DNA from: an uncultured Pelagibacteraceae bacterium | GTDB lineage: Bacteria; Pseudomonadota; Alphaproteobacteria; Pelagibacterales; Pelagibacteraceae | Reading direction: 5' to 3' | NCBI GenBank assembly: GCA_902565385.1 | Contig: CACFEW010000002.1 | Location: forward strand, 20,240 to 84,239 | DNA: 64,000 nt | Part shown: positions 29,726 through 39,282 of the stretch, in pieces | Position numbering within the stretch: position 1 is the first letter of the stretch | How the letters are laid out: the number at the start of each line of letters is the position of its first letter | Made by a program: the position numbers and the translations under genes | The notes under the pieces: generated by a model | Databases searched by the model: none | Told to the model about the DNA's origin: nothing | What the model saw: only the letters and a program-made list of their open reading frames with translations

Positions 29726-30259
29726 TTATTTGTTTGTTATAATAAAATCTAAACTAATATCATATTTATTAGTTGGTATTTTTTTTACTTTTTGAAAAGA
29801 GTAAGCAAATCCAATAGTAAAAACTTTCTTTTTTTTTTTGATTTTATTTATATACCTGTCGTAAAACCCCCCACCGTAACCAATCCTGTTGAGATTTTTA
29901 TCGAACGCCACAAGGGGCACTAACAATACATCTGGATGTTTTACCATTTTTGAAATTGGTTCTGGTATTCCAAATTTATTTATAGCTAAAGGATCATTTA
30001 TTGACCATTGATAGAAGTTCATTTGTGAATTTTTCTTTATTTTTGGTAATGTTATAATAAATTTTTTCTTTTCAAATTTTTCTAAGATTTGTAAAATATC
30101 TACTTCATAATTGTATGGGTAATAGCCACCAATTATTTTACCTGAGATCTTTTTTCTTTTTAAAATATTCAAAATTAAATCAAAATCAAAAATAAATTTT
30201 TTAATTTTTTTTTGTTTTCTTATCCTAAGAATTTTTTTTCTAATTTGAGATTTATTCAC
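29726..30259 (-). CDS. 5-formyltetrahydrofolate cyclo-ligase
   Basis: Converts 5-formyl-THF to 5,10-methenyl-THF using ATP. The 177-residue protein has an N-terminal basic segment (KSQIRKKILRIRKQKKIK), GGYYPYNYEVDILQIL, the substrate loop and the C-terminal LLVPLVAFDKNLNRIGYGGGFYDR signature, where GYGGGFYDR is diagnostic. Start codon is GTG at 30259. It lies 9 bases from zapA. In enterics this gene pairs with zapA and the 6S RNA; here the gap is too short for any RNA gene. Confidence 0.93.
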   Translation of the reverse strand: MNKSQIRKKILRIRKQKKIKKFIFDFDLILNILKRKKISGKIIGGYYPYNYEVDILQILEKFEKKKFIITLPKIKKNSQMNFYQWSINDPLAINKFGIPEPISKMVKHPDVLLVPLVAFDKNLNRIGYGGGFYDRYINKIKKKKKVFTIGFAYSFQKVKKIPTNKYDISLDFIITNK

Positions 30260-30268
30260 GAAATTTTA

Positions 30269-30712
30269 TTAAGATGTTTTATCTATATTTGCTTTTTCAA
30301 CAAAATTTGAAATCTCATCAGCAGCTGAATCGATTAACTTTTCATAATGTTTCTGGTTTTGTTCAATTTCATCTTTTAATTCTAAGTGATTTTTACTCAA
30401 ATTTTTTATTTCTTCCTCTTTTCTGTCTTTGTATTCGTAAACTAATGATTTTAACTCTTTAAATTTATTTGAAAGTTCTCTTAATTCTATCTTTTTCTGC
30501 TCAACTTTTTTTTTGGTTTCGTAGTATTCATCCATTACTTTTACAGCAGTAATCAATAAAAGTTTATTTTCACCAATATTTCCTAAATCATTTTTTAAAT
30601 CGTTAAACTTTTGATTGATTTGTATTAATAATTCTTCAAGCTGTTCCTCTTGTCCATCGTCACATGATAATAAAAACTCTTTGCCATTAAATTTTATAGT
30701 TACGTTTGCCAT
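30269..30712 (-). CDS. zapA: Cell division protein ZapA
   Basis: Promotes FtsZ ring bundling. The N-terminal ZapA domain (MANVTIKFNGKEFLLSCDDG, then LLLITAVKVMDEYYETKKKV) is followed by an extended coiled coil to 147 residues, longer than the typical 100-110 of enteric ZapA. Preceded by the DUF4164-like coiled-coil gene with a 13-base overlap, an alphaproteobacterial arrangement. Confidence 0.88.
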   Translation of the reverse strand: MANVTIKFNGKEFLLSCDDGQEEQLEELLIQINQKFNDLKNDLGNIGENKLLLITAVKVMDEYYETKKKVEQKKIELRELSNKFKELKSLVYEYKDRKEEEIKNLSKNHLELKDEIEQNQKHYEKLIDSAADEISNFVEKANIDKTS

Positions 30713-31023
30713 TTATCGATTTCATCCATTAAAGTATTAGTTTCTTGATTTAATTCATCTATTTTCTCTGAAAATTCTAATCTTTTTTTTTCCTCAATTT
30801 TTTCTCTATTTTGCAATTCTTCCAATTTTCTAGATAAATTATCATGCTCATCCACTAAAGTTTTGTATTTTTCCTCTATTTCAGATTTTTCAATTTCTAA
30901 TTGATTTTTTTGTTCTCCAAGAATTTCGATATTTTTTTTTGTATCTGGATTTTCTAAGTTTAAATTTTTTAGTTTCGTTAATGCTAAATTTAGCTTTTTT
31001 TCTTTTTCAAGAATAGAATTCAT
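30700..31023 (-). CDS. DUF4164-like coiled-coil protein
   Basis: 107 residues, almost entirely coiled coil (EKEKKLNLALTKLKNL, QKNQLEIEKSEIEEKYKTL, LSRKLEELQNREKIEEKKRL), without a membrane segment. A short coiled-coil protein of the DUF4164 type commonly stands directly before zapA in Alphaproteobacteria, so a division-related role is inferred. The start at 31023 faces the tkt start with 53 bases between, which must hold both promoters. Confidence 0.78.
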   Translation of the reverse strand: MNSILEKEKKLNLALTKLKNLNLENPDTKKNIEILGEQKNQLEIEKSEIEEKYKTLVDEHDNLSRKLEELQNREKIEEKKRLEFSEKIDELNQETNTLMDEIDKWQT

Positions 31024-31076
31024 ATATATATGTTTATATTATTAAATAGAATCTTCTAAGTCTAGACAGGATAAAT

Positions 31077-33008
31077 TTGACTAAATTTTATAAAGAATTA
31101 GCTAATTGTATTAGATTTCTCTCAATTGATGCTGTTCAAAAAGCGAACTCAGGTCACCCTGGAATGCCGATGGGAATGGCAGATGTTGCTACAGTACTTT
31201 TTAAAGATTTTTTAAAATTTAATCCAAAAGATCCTAGCTGGATTAATAGAGATAGATTTGTTCTTTCTGCTGGGCATGGATCAATGTTACTTTACTCTCT
31301 TCTTTATTTAACTGGTTACAAAAGTGTTTCTTTAAATGATATTAAAAATTTTAGACAATTAGAATCCATATGCGCTGGACATCCTGAATATCACCCAAAT
31401 ACTGGTATTGAAACAACTACAGGTCCATTGGGACAAGGAATTTCAAATGCAGTTGGGTTTGCAATATCAGAAGAAATTTTAAAAAAACAATTAGGGAAAA
31501 AAAAGATCAATCATAAAACTTATGTTCTCGCTGGAGACGGATGCTTAATGGAAGGTATTAGTCACGAGTCACTGAGCTTAGCTGGACATCTAAAATTAAA
31601 GAATCTTATTTTATTATTTGATAATAATTCTATATCAATCGATGGTCCTACTAACTTAGCTGTTTCAGATGATCACGAAAAAAGATTTAAGAGCTACGGG
31701 TGGGACTTCTTAAAAATTAATGGTCATGATTTCAAAGAAATATCTAAAGCTTTAAAAAAAGCACAGAAATCAAAAAAACCTATTGCCATTTCATGTAAAA
31801 CTACAATCGGTTATGGATCTCCAAACAAAGGTGGTAGGGCTTCATCTCATGGAAGTCCATTGGGTGAAGAGGAAATAAAACTTGTAAGAAAAAAACTAAA
31901 ATGGAAATATGAGCCTTTCAAGATTCCAGCTGAGTTGTTAAGTGAATGGAGAAAAATAGGGAAAAAAACCTCACAAAAATCTCGGAAAAATAAAATAAAT
32001 TTTTCAAATTTTAAAAGTTTTAATTCATTTAAAAAATCAATTGAAAAAGAAAAAATTAAATATTTTAAAAATCTCCAACCTATTGCTACAAGAAAATCAT
32101 CTGAAATATTTTTAAACGTTATAGCAAAGTTTCCTTACTTAATTGGTGGCTCAGCTGATTTAGCTGGATCAAATAATACTAAAACCAAAGATCATAAAAT
32201 AATCAAACCAGATAATTTTGCGGGAAATTATATTCATTATGGAGTTAGAGAGCACGCAATGTGTGGAATTATGAATGGTATAGCCTTACATAGTGGCCTA
32301 ATTCCTTATGGTGGAACGTTTCTAATATTTAGTGACTATTGTAAACCATCTATCAGATTAGCTGCAATGATGAAACAAAGAGTCATTTATGTATTTACGC
32401 ATGATTCTATTGGCTTAGGAGAGGATGGCCCAACTCATCAGCCAATTGAACAATTAACAAGTTTAAGATCTATTCCAAATTTAAACGTTTTTAGACCCTC
32501 GGATACCATTGAAACTTTTGAGTGTTGGCAATTAGCTCTTGAAAGTAAAAATACTCCAAGTGTAATTTCACTAACCAGACAAGGTGTCAATCCTATTAGA
32601 CTTGAAAATTCTCTTGAAAATAAATCGTCTTTGGGTGCTTATGAAGTTTTGAGAACTGGTGATAATATAAGTGTAACAATTTTAGCAACTGGGTCTGAAA
32701 CAAGTTTAGCAAATGATGTGGGTCATAAATTAGCCACAGATGGTATTTATTCCAAAATTATATCAATGCCTTGTCAAAAAATTTTTGATCATCAAAAAAA
32801 AGAATACAAAAAAAAAATATTAGGTGAAACTGAACTAGTTGTATCAATAGAAGCCTCTGAAACAAATTATTGGAAAAAATATACTGGTGCAAATGGTTTA
32901 AATTTTGGAATTAACGACTTTGGAAAAAGTGCACCTTATAAAAAAATTTATGACCACTTTGAGTTAAATACTGAAAGTATTGTAAAAAAAATTAAAGAAA
33001 AATTATGA
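31077..33008 (+). CDS. tkt: Transketolase
   Basis: Thiamin-diphosphate enzyme moving two-carbon units between sugar phosphates in the pentose phosphate pathway. The 643-residue protein shows [19 protein letters not shown], the ThDP motif [18 protein letters not shown], the GREHAM-like [16 protein letters not shown] and the pyrimidine-domain [17 protein letters not shown]. Start is TTG at 31077, with AGG seven bases upstream, as no ATG is in place to give the conserved N-terminus [16 protein letters not shown]. It overlaps gap by 4 bases (ATGA), heading a tkt-gap-pgk-fba operon. Confidence 0.97.
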   Translation: MTKFYKELANCIRFLSIDAVQKANSGHPGMPMGMADVATVLFKDFLKFNPKDPSWINRDRFVLSAGHGSMLLYSLLYLTGYKSVSLNDIKNFRQLESICAGHPEYHPNTGIETTTGPLGQGISNAVGFAISEEILKKQLGKKKINHKTYVLAGDGCLMEGISHESLSLAGHLKLKNLILLFDNNSISIDGPTNLAVSDDHEKRFKSYGWDFLKINGHDFKEISKALKKAQKSKKPIAISCKTTIGYGSPNKGGRASSHGSPLGEEEIKLVRKKLKWKYEPFKIPAELLSEWRKIGKKTSQKSRKNKINFSNFKSFNSFKKSIEKEKIKYFKNLQPIATRKSSEIFLNVIAKFPYLIGGSADLAGSNNTKTKDHKIIKPDNFAGNYIHYGVREHAMCGIMNGIALHSGLIPYGGTFLIFSDYCKPSIRLAAMMKQRVIYVFTHDSIGLGEDGPTHQPIEQLTSLRSIPNLNVFRPSDTIETFECWQLALESKNTPSVISLTRQGVNPIRLENSLENKSSLGAYEVLRTGDNISVTILATGSETSLANDVGHKLATDGIYSKIISMPCQKIFDHQKKEYKKKILGETELVVSIEASETNYWKKYTGANGLNFGINDFGKSAPYKKIYDHFELNTESIVKKIKEKL

Positions 33009-34003
33009 AAATTAAAATTGGTATCAATGGAATGGGAAGAATAGGGAGAATGATTCTTCGCTCTATTTATGAAGGGAACAAAAAAATAGAGATTATGCAT
33101 ATTAATAATAGAACAAATTCTGAGACTTGCTCAACTCTTTTAAAATATGACTCAATCCATGGAAAATTTAAGGCTGATATAAGCTATAATGAAAATAATC
33201 TTATTGTGAATAAAAACAATATTTCTTTTGGTCAAGAAACTGATTTAAATAAAATTGATTGGAAGAAATATGGTGTTGATTATGTTTTTGAATGTACTGG
33301 AAAATTTAATTCTAAAGATAAATTGCAACCACATCTTATTAATGGGGCAAAAAAAGTAATTGTTTCAGCTCCGTGTAAAAATGCAGATAAAACTATTGTC
33401 TTTGGAGTAAATGAATCTGACCTACATAAAAAAGATGAAATTATTTCTGCCGCTTCTTGCACAACAAATTGTCTGGCACCAGTAGCTCATGTTTTAAATG
33501 AAAATTTTGGAATTGAGAAAGCTTTTATGACAACCATACATGCATTTACAAGTGATCAAAGAATTTTAGATAATTCACATAAAGATCCTAGGAGAGCTAG
33601 ATCTGCTAGTCAATCAATCGTCCCCACTTCGACTGGTGCATCTAAAGCCATAGGTGAAATAATTCCGTCTCTTAAAGGTAAACTAGAGGGTGTCGCAATG
33701 AGAGTACCAACCCCGAATGTTTCATTAATTGAACTTGTCTTTTGTACAAAAAAAGATGTGAGCATAGAAAAAATTAATTCAGCATTTGAGGATTTTAATA
33801 AAAAAAGTAAAGTTATTGAAGTCACCAAAGAAAAACTTGTTTCTATTGATTTTAATCATAATCCTGCCTCATCAATTATTGACGCAAGTTTAACAAATGT
33901 GGTTGGTAAAAATATGGGAAAAATTTCAGCATGGTATGATAATGAATGGGGTTTTTCAAATAGGATGTGTGATATAGCTGAATACCTTCATAAGATCTCT
34001 TAA
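33005..34003 (+). CDS. gap: Type I glyceraldehyde-3-phosphate dehydrogenase
   Basis: Interconverts glyceraldehyde-3-phosphate and 1,3-bisphosphoglycerate with NAD(P). The 332 residues begin [18 protein letters not shown] (Rossmann) and have catalytic Cys152 in [17 protein letters not shown], plus the usual S-loop ([20 protein letters not shown]) and C-terminal [19 protein letters not shown]. It overlaps tkt by four bases and pgk by one. Confidence 0.98.
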   Translation: MKIKIGINGMGRIGRMILRSIYEGNKKIEIMHINNRTNSETCSTLLKYDSIHGKFKADISYNENNLIVNKNNISFGQETDLNKIDWKKYGVDYVFECTGKFNSKDKLQPHLINGAKKVIVSAPCKNADKTIVFGVNESDLHKKDEIISAASCTTNCLAPVAHVLNENFGIEKAFMTTIHAFTSDQRILDNSHKDPRRARSASQSIVPTSTGASKAIGEIIPSLKGKLEGVAMRVPTPNVSLIELVFCTKKDVSIEKINSAFEDFNKKSKVIEVTKEKLVSIDFNHNPASSIIDASLTNVVGKNMGKISAWYDNEWGFSNRMCDIAEYLHKIS

Positions 34004-35181
34004 TGAATAGTATAAAAGATCAGAAAAATCTTAATAAAAAAAAAGTTTTGTTAAGATTAGATTTAAATGTTCCATTAAGAAATGGGTCAATTACTGACGA
34101 AACAAGAATAAATAAGATTATTCCAATCATAGATTTTCTAATAAAAGAGCAATCAAAGATCATAATAATTTCTCACGTAGGACGACCAAAAGGTAAGGTA
34201 ATTACAGATCTTTCATTAAAACCAATTTGTGAAAATATTGAAGAAAAAATAAATAGAAAAATTAGATTAGAAAAAGAAGATATTTTTAAATTAAAAAAAG
34301 AGGATTTATTTAAAGATCCAAACGATCAGATAGTTTTTTTAGAGAATATTAGGTTTTACAAAGAGGAAGAAAAAAATGACACTAAGTTTGCACAACATTT
34401 AGCTAAGCTCGCTGATTTATATGTAAACGATGCTTTTTCTTGCTCTCATAGAGCGCACGCTTCTGTGAGTAAAATTGCTGAATTTCTTCCCTCTTTTGCT
34501 GGATTACAGTTTGAAACAGAAATTAGTGCCTTAAAAAAAGTTACAACAGAGATCAAAAAACCGATCACCTGTATAATTGGGGGATCAAAAATTTCGACAA
34601 AAATTGGAATAATCAAAAATTTAATATCTAAATTTGATAATATTATCATTGTTGGTGGAATGGCTAATAATATTATTAAATATAAAGGGAATCAAATAGG
34701 TAAATCAATTAAAGAGGAAAATTGTGATCTAATGATCAAAGAGATTTTTGAAACTTTAAAAAGTCATTCATGTAAAATTATTTTACCAGAGGACGTTTTG
34801 ATTGGAAAAAATTTAGATGATGAACCTCAAATTAAAGAATTAGATAATATCAAAGATGATGATATCATTTTGGATATTGGTCCAAAGACATTAGATAAGA
34901 TAAAAAATATAATTGAAAATAGTGAAACAGTTCTTTGGAATGGACCAGCAGGTTATTTTGAAAATCCAAATTTTGCTAATGGTAGTTACAATATTGCAAA
35001 AGCTATAACAAAAAAAAATAAAAATAACTCAATTTACTCAGTTGTAGGAGGTGGAGATACGATAGCTCTAATCAATAAAATTAAATTAATAGAAAATTTT
35101 AATTTTGTTTCAACTGCCGGTGGAGCATTTTTAGAATATCTTGAAGGAAAAGAGTTACCTGGTATAAAAGCTTTAAATTAA
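34003..35181 (+). CDS. pgk: Phosphoglycerate kinase
   Basis: Transfers phosphate between 1,3-bisphosphoglycerate and ADP. The 392-residue protein contains VLLRLDLNVPLRNGSITDET, IIISHVGRPKGK, LENIRFYKEEEKNDTKFA, CIIGGSKISTKIGII, VLWNGPAGYFENPNFANG and the C-terminal VVGGGDTIALINK and FVSTAGGAFLEYLEGKELPG. Third gene of the operon, one base before fba. Confidence 0.98.
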   Translation: MNSIKDQKNLNKKKVLLRLDLNVPLRNGSITDETRINKIIPIIDFLIKEQSKIIIISHVGRPKGKVITDLSLKPICENIEEKINRKIRLEKEDIFKLKKEDLFKDPNDQIVFLENIRFYKEEEKNDTKFAQHLAKLADLYVNDAFSCSHRAHASVSKIAEFLPSFAGLQFETEISALKKVTTEIKKPITCIIGGSKISTKIGIIKNLISKFDNIIIVGGMANNIIKYKGNQIGKSIKEENCDLMIKEIFETLKSHSCKIILPEDVLIGKNLDDEPQIKELDNIKDDDIILDIGPKTLDKIKNIIENSETVLWNGPAGYFENPNFANGSYNIAKAITKKNKNNSIYSVVGGGDTIALINKIKLIENFNFVSTAGGAFLEYLEGKELPGIKALN

Positions 35182-35182
35182 T

Positions 35183-36190
35183 ATGTCTGAATTAAATAAC
35201 ATAGCGCTAAAAATACTTAATAATGGAAAAGGTATTCTTGCGGCTGACGAGAGTACTGCAACAATGACTAAAAGATTGGAGTCGGTTAAAATTCAATCAA
35301 CAGCTGAAAACCGTTTATTATTTAGAGAAACATTGTTTAGTGCGTCTGGTATGACTGAATACATTGGAGGAGTAATTTTATACGATGAAACAATTAAACA
35401 AATAACATCGAAAAAAAACAAAATCCCAGAATTGATTTCAGAAATGGGTAGCGCCCCAGGTATAAAAGTTGATACCGGAGCAAAAGTTTTAGCTGGTTCA
35501 CCAAATGAAAAAATTACTGAAGGTTTAGATGGATTAAGGGAAAGATTAAAAGAATATTATAAATTAGGAGCAAAGTTTACAAAATGGAGAGGTGTGTACA
35601 ACATTTCAAAAGAGTACCCAAGTAAACTCTCAATACAATCTAATGCACATGCCTTAGCTAGATACTCTGCATTAGTTCAAGAATGTAATATGGTTCCAAT
35701 TGTTGAACCTGAAGTATTAATGGAGGGCAGACATTCAGCAGATGAATGTTTAATCAAAACATCTGAAGTAATAAAAAAATGTTTTGAGGAACTAATCTTG
35801 CATAAAGTTGATTTAAAAGGAATCATACTAAAGCCAAATATGATTTTAGCTGGTGATGGATGTAAGGATAAAATATCAAACGAAGAGGTGGCAAAGTTAA
35901 CACTTAAATGTTTAAAAGACTCTGTTCCATCGGAGGTACCAGGTATAGCATTTTTATCTGGTGGTCAATCAGAAATAGAAGCAACAGAAAATTTAAATTT
36001 GATCAACAAATATAATGATACCAACTTTATAATGAGTTACTCTTATGGACGAGCTCTTCAACAAAGCGCATTAAAATTTTGGTCCCAAGACACAAATAAT
36101 ATTGAGGGAACTCAAAAAATTTTTAACCAAAGAGCAAAAATGAATACATTAGCTGCTCAGGGTAAATGGTCTAAAGAACTTGAGAATTAA
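35183..36190 (+). CDS. fba: Class I fructose-bisphosphate aldolase
   Basis: Schiff-base aldolase that cleaves or forms fructose-1,6-bisphosphate. The 335-residue protein shows the eukaryote-like class I signature: GKGILAADESTATMTKRL near the start, FTKWRGVYNI, VPIVEPEVLMEGRH, and the Schiff-base Lys217 in KGIILKPNMILAGDG, then FLSGGQSEIEATENL. Its 3' end overlaps the thiE start by 11 bases. Use of the metal-free class I enzyme suits an iron- and metal-poor ocean cell (inference). Confidence 0.96.
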   Translation: MSELNNIALKILNNGKGILAADESTATMTKRLESVKIQSTAENRLLFRETLFSASGMTEYIGGVILYDETIKQITSKKNKIPELISEMGSAPGIKVDTGAKVLAGSPNEKITEGLDGLRERLKEYYKLGAKFTKWRGVYNISKEYPSKLSIQSNAHALARYSALVQECNMVPIVEPEVLMEGRHSADECLIKTSEVIKKCFEELILHKVDLKGIILKPNMILAGDGCKDKISNEEVAKLTLKCLKDSVPSEVPGIAFLSGGQSEIEATENLNLINKYNDTNFIMSYSYGRALQQSALKFWSQDTNNIEGTQKIFNQRAKMNTLAAQGKWSKELEN

Positions 36191-36794
36191 TAAAAAAAAA
36201 TTTATTTATCTCATTTCACCAACTAAAATTAGCAAATCTTTCTATACGGACTTAAACAAAATTCTTAAACAAAAAAAAGTAAGTTTCTTTCAATTGAGGC
36301 TTAAAAAAGGAAGTTTAAAAAAAAAATTAATTATTGGTAAAAAAATCAAGAGAATTTGTGAAAAATTTAAAGTCAAATTTCTTATTAATGACGACGTTAT
36401 ACTTGCCAAGAAATTAAATGCCGACGGTTGCCATTTGGGTCAAAAGGATATGAATATTACTAAAGCAAGAAAGTTAATTGGTGATAAGATAATTGGAATT
36501 ACATGTCATAACTCTATAAAATTGACAAAAGTTGCTGTGAAAAATAGATCTGATTATATAGCTCTTGGGGCCTTTCATCATTCAAAAACAAAAAAAACAA
36601 AATTTAAAGCTCATTCTGATTTAATAAGAAAAGTGAAAAAAATCACAAAAATTCCAGTTGTTGCTATTGGAGGTATTAATTCTGATAATTATAAAAAACT
36701 TTTATTGAATAAAGCAAACTTTTTAGCTATCTCAGGTTACATTTGGAATAATAAAAATTTAAAACCATTAGAAGCAATTAAGAAATTAAAATGA
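36180..36794 (+). CDS. thiE: Thiamin-phosphate synthase
   Basis: Joins HMP-PP and thiazole phosphate to thiamin phosphate. The 204-residue TIM barrel contains IYLISPTKISKSFYTDL, VSFFQLRLKKGS, FLINDDVILAKKLNADG-CHLGQKD, IIGITCHNS, YIALGAFHHSKTKKTK and PVVAIGGINSDN. The start appears to be TTG 36180, inside the end of fba; no ATG is available before the conserved first strand. It overlaps efp by four bases. It works with ThiD encoded at 16.6 kb. Confidence 0.93.
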   Translation: MRINKKKFIYLISPTKISKSFYTDLNKILKQKKVSFFQLRLKKGSLKKKLIIGKKIKRICEKFKVKFLINDDVILAKKLNADGCHLGQKDMNITKARKLIGDKIIGITCHNSIKLTKVAVKNRSDYIALGAFHHSKTKKTKFKAHSDLIRKVKKITKIPVVAIGGINSDNYKKLLLNKANFLAISGYIWNNKNLKPLEAIKKLK

Positions 36795-37351
36795 AAATAA
36801 ATGCTGGAGAAATTAGAGTTGGTATGCTTTTAGAATATAAAAACGACTTATGGCAAGTGCTAAAAACACAACATGTAAAACCTGGTAAAGGTGGAGCGTT
36901 TGCACAAGTCGAAATGAAAAGCCTAAACAAAAATACAAAATTGAATGAAAGATTTAGGTCAAGTGAAACAGTGGAAAAGGCATCTTTAGAGGAAACGGCT
37001 CATAATTATTTATACGAAGATGAAAATAGTTATTTTTTTATGGAGCCAAAATCTTTTGAGCAAATAGAAATTAAAAAAAATATAGTTGGAGAAAAAGGAA
37101 AGTTATTAACTGAAAACTTAGAAGTATCTGTAAATTTCTATAATAACAAGCCTATTTCTATAGATTTACCAAATCAAGTAAGTTGTAAAATTGAGACAAC
37201 TGATGCTGCATTAAAAGGTCAGACAGTTTCTTCATCATACAAACCTGCGATATTAAATAACGGACTTAGTATCCAGGTACCTCCTTTTATTGAGGCTGGA
37301 GATGAAATTATCTTAGACACTCGCAATTTAGAGTATATTAAGAAAATTTAA
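36791..37351 (+). CDS. efp: Elongation factor P
   Basis: Rescues ribosomes stalled on polyproline. Full-length at 186 residues, with the three domains expected. Lys33 in the HVKPGKGGAFAQVE loop is at the position modified by EpmA/EpmB in other bacteria; whether it is modified here is not known. NYLYEDENSYFFMEPKSFEQ and the C-terminal IQVPPFIEAGDEIILDTRN complete the match. It is joined to thiE by a four-base overlap. Confidence 0.97.
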   Translation: MKINAGEIRVGMLLEYKNDLWQVLKTQHVKPGKGGAFAQVEMKSLNKNTKLNERFRSSETVEKASLEETAHNYLYEDENSYFFMEPKSFEQIEIKKNIVGEKGKLLTENLEVSVNFYNNKPISIDLPNQVSCKIETTDAALKGQTVSSSYKPAILNNGLSIQVPPFIEAGDEIILDTRNLEYIKKI

Positions 37352-37355
37352 TAAC

Positions 37356-38096
37356 ATGAACTCTATTTCTGCAAATCTAAACGTTATGATAAAAGCTAGT
37401 GAAAAAGCTTCAAAAATTTTAATAAGAGATTTTGGAGAAATAGAAAAATTACAAGTGTCCAAAAAAAGTCAAAGAGATTTTGTTACAAATTCAGATCTTA
37501 AAGTAGAAAAAATAATTATTGATGAGTTAGAAAAAGCAAGACCAAATTTTTCTTTTATAAGTGAGGAAAGAGGCTTAAAAAGAAATAAAGATATTGAGCA
37601 TACTTGGGTTATTGATCCTATTGATGGAACAAATAATTTCTTACATGGAGTTCCGCATTTTGCAATTTCTATTGCTTTGATCTCGTTTAATGAGATAGTT
37701 TCAGGGCTAATTTTCGATCCAATTAAAGATGAAATTTTTTTTGCTGAAAAGGATAAGGGAGCTTTTTTAAATAATCATAGAATTAAAGTTTCAAAAAAAA
37801 AAGATATTGATGAATGTTTATTTGCAATAGGTGAAAACTTAAAAATTGAACATGATTTCTTAAGTAGAAAATCTGGTTGTGCAGCGCTTGATCTTGCTTA
37901 TGTTGCCGCTGGTAGATATGACGGTTATTTTCAAAAAAAACTGAATTTATGGGATATTGCATCAGGAATATTATTGGTCCAGGAGGCAGGGGGAATAATT
38001 AGTGATATTAATATAAATAATTTTAAAAACTTGAACATTATAGCTTCTAATTCAAATATAAACCGGGATTTTAAAAAAAAATTGCCCAAGTTTTAA
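37356..38096 (+). CDS. suhB: Inositol monophosphatase family protein (SuhB-like)
   Basis: Mg-dependent phosphatase of the IMPase fold. The 246-residue protein has the metal-binding motif [20 protein letters not shown] and the C-terminal [20 protein letters not shown]. It follows efp by four bases, a neighbour pair common in Alphaproteobacteria. Substrate cannot be fixed from sequence: inositol monophosphate, fructose-1,6-bisphosphate, or an rRNA-related role as in SuhB of E. coli are possible. Confidence 0.92.
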   Translation: MNSISANLNVMIKASEKASKILIRDFGEIEKLQVSKKSQRDFVTNSDLKVEKIIIDELEKARPNFSFISEERGLKRNKDIEHTWVIDPIDGTNNFLHGVPHFAISIALISFNEIVSGLIFDPIKDEIFFAEKDKGAFLNNHRIKVSKKKDIDECLFAIGENLKIEHDFLSRKSGCAALDLAYVAAGRYDGYFQKKLNLWDIASGILLVQEAGGIISDININNFKNLNIIASNSNINRDFKKKLPKF

Positions 38097-38131
38097 TTGT
38101 TTTAGAAAAATCATTTGTTATAAGTCTCCCT

Positions 38132-38359
38132 ATGAAAAAAAATATTCATCCAAATTATCATAAAATTAAAGTCGAAATGACTGATGGTACATCTTTTGAG
38201 ACTAAATCCACTTGGGGATCTGATGGGGATGTTCTTAAACTAGAAATTGATCCAAAATCACATTCAGCGTGGACAGGTGGAAAACAAAAATTAATGGATA
38301 AAGGAAGAATTAGTAAATTTAATAAAAAATTTCAAAATTTCAAATCAGAAAAAAAATAA
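38132..38359 (+). CDS. rpmE: 50S ribosomal protein L31
   Basis: 75 residues: [60 protein letters not shown] and FNKKFQNF. The CxxC zinc motifs of the zinc-binding L31 form are absent, so this is the zinc-independent type found in related Alphaproteobacteria. It abuts the next gene with no gap. Confidence 0.93.
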   Translation: MKKNIHPNYHKIKVEMTDGTSFETKSTWGSDGDVLKLEIDPKSHSAWTGGKQKLMDKGRISKFNKKFQNFKSEKK

Positions 38360-38935
38360 ATGTCAAATGCACCTTTAATGCCAATGGCAACGGCTGTATG
38401 GCTAGTAGAAAATACAACATTAACATTTAAACAAATTGCAAACTTTTGCAATCTACACGAGGTTGAGGTTCAAGGAATTGCAGATGGAGAAGTTGCAAAG
38501 GGAATTAAAGCTTACAACCCAATTATGTCAGGACAACTATCCAGAGAAGAAATCGAACTTTCATCAAAGGATAAGGATAGACCTCTTCAAATTAAAAATC
38601 TTGATATTGAAATATCCAATGAAGAGAAAAAAATAAAAAAATATATTCCTCTATCTAAGAGACAAGACAAACCAGACTCGGCTCTATGGTTGATAAAGCA
38701 ACACAATATACTTAAAGACTCTCAAGTCGCAAAACTTGTTGGTATCACCAAAAACTCTGTTACTTCAATAAGAAATAAGAGTTATTGGAATTACAATAAT
38801 TTAAACCCTAAAGATCCAATTGCTTTAAACTTATTTACTCAAAAAGATCTTTTAGATGCAATTGCAAAAGCTGAGCGAAGAATAAAAAGGGAGAAAAAAG
38901 AAAAAGAAAAAAATAATATTATAAATAAAAACTAA
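38360..38935 (+). CDS. DUF1013 family protein (TrcR-like regulator)
   Basis: 191 residues of the DUF1013 (PF06242) family, called TrcR in alphaproteobacterial annotation. Characteristic start: PLMPMATAVWLVENTTLTF, KQIANFCNLHEVEVQGIADG and AKGIKAYNPIMSGQLSREEI. A second helix-turn-helix-like region is at SALWLIKQHNILKDSQVAKL and VGITKNSVTSIRNKSYWN. It probably binds DNA or RNA-associated complexes; the exact role is uncertain. It follows rpmE directly. Confidence 0.87.
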   Translation: MSNAPLMPMATAVWLVENTTLTFKQIANFCNLHEVEVQGIADGEVAKGIKAYNPIMSGQLSREEIELSSKDKDRPLQIKNLDIEISNEEKKIKKYIPLSKRQDKPDSALWLIKQHNILKDSQVAKLVGITKNSVTSIRNKSYWNYNNLNPKDPIALNLFTQKDLLDAIAKAERRIKREKKEKEKNNIINKN

Positions 38936-38993
38936 TACCATGAATAATTTTAATAGACATAAAATTACAAAGATGATATCAAATCGTTTTTTT

Positions 38994-38998
38994 GGAGG
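38994..38998 (+). promoter_or_regulatory. Strong Shine-Dalgarno deciding the rpsU start
   Basis: GGAGG (GGAGGT with the next base) sits five bases before the in-frame ATT at 39004. A TTG at 38992 in the same frame overlaps the motif itself and so cannot use it. This places initiation at ATT 39004. Confidence 0.7.
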
Positions 38999-39003
38999 TA
39001 TTT

Positions 39004-39198
39004 ATTAAAATTGAAGTTAAAGATAATAATGTAGAGCAAGCTCTAAGAGTTTTAAAAAGAAAACTCCAAAGAGATGGTTTTTTTAAAATAATTAAATTAA
39101 AAAACACTTATGAAAAACCGTCTGAAAAAAAGAAGAGAATACTGCAAGAAAATATAAAAAGAGTAAAAAAATTAAACAAACTCAAGAATAGAATTTAA
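39004..39198 (+). CDS. rpsU: 30S ribosomal protein S21, apparently ATT-initiated
   Basis: 65 residues from ATT: MKIEVKDNNVEQALRVLKRK, then LQRDGFFKIIKLKNTYEKPS and a basic tail. It matches alphaproteobacterial S21 (VRDNNVDQALRALKKK-type start; YEKPSE core). S21 lies near the 3' end of 16S rRNA and affects mRNA binding. There is no ATG or GTG in the right place; ATT 39004 has a GGAGGT site at ideal distance and gives the family's expected N-terminus. A TTG at 38992 would add four residues but overlaps that site. The initiator tRNA gene begins six bases after its stop. Confidence 0.88.
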   Translation: MKIEVKDNNVEQALRVLKRKLQRDGFFKIIKLKNTYEKPSEKKKRILQENIKRVKKLNKLKNRI

Positions 39199-39204
39199 AT
39201 TTAT

Positions 39205-39281
<77 letters not shown>

Positions 39282-39282
39282 A

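Noticed and set aside
30259-30269. 6S RNA, often found between zapA and the 5-FCL gene
   Set aside because: The gap is only nine bases; no room for the RNA.
38097-38131. TTGTTT - 16 bases - TATAAG upstream of rpmE as a promoter
   Set aside because: Would leave almost no leader before the ATG; such matches are frequent in this AT-rich sequence.
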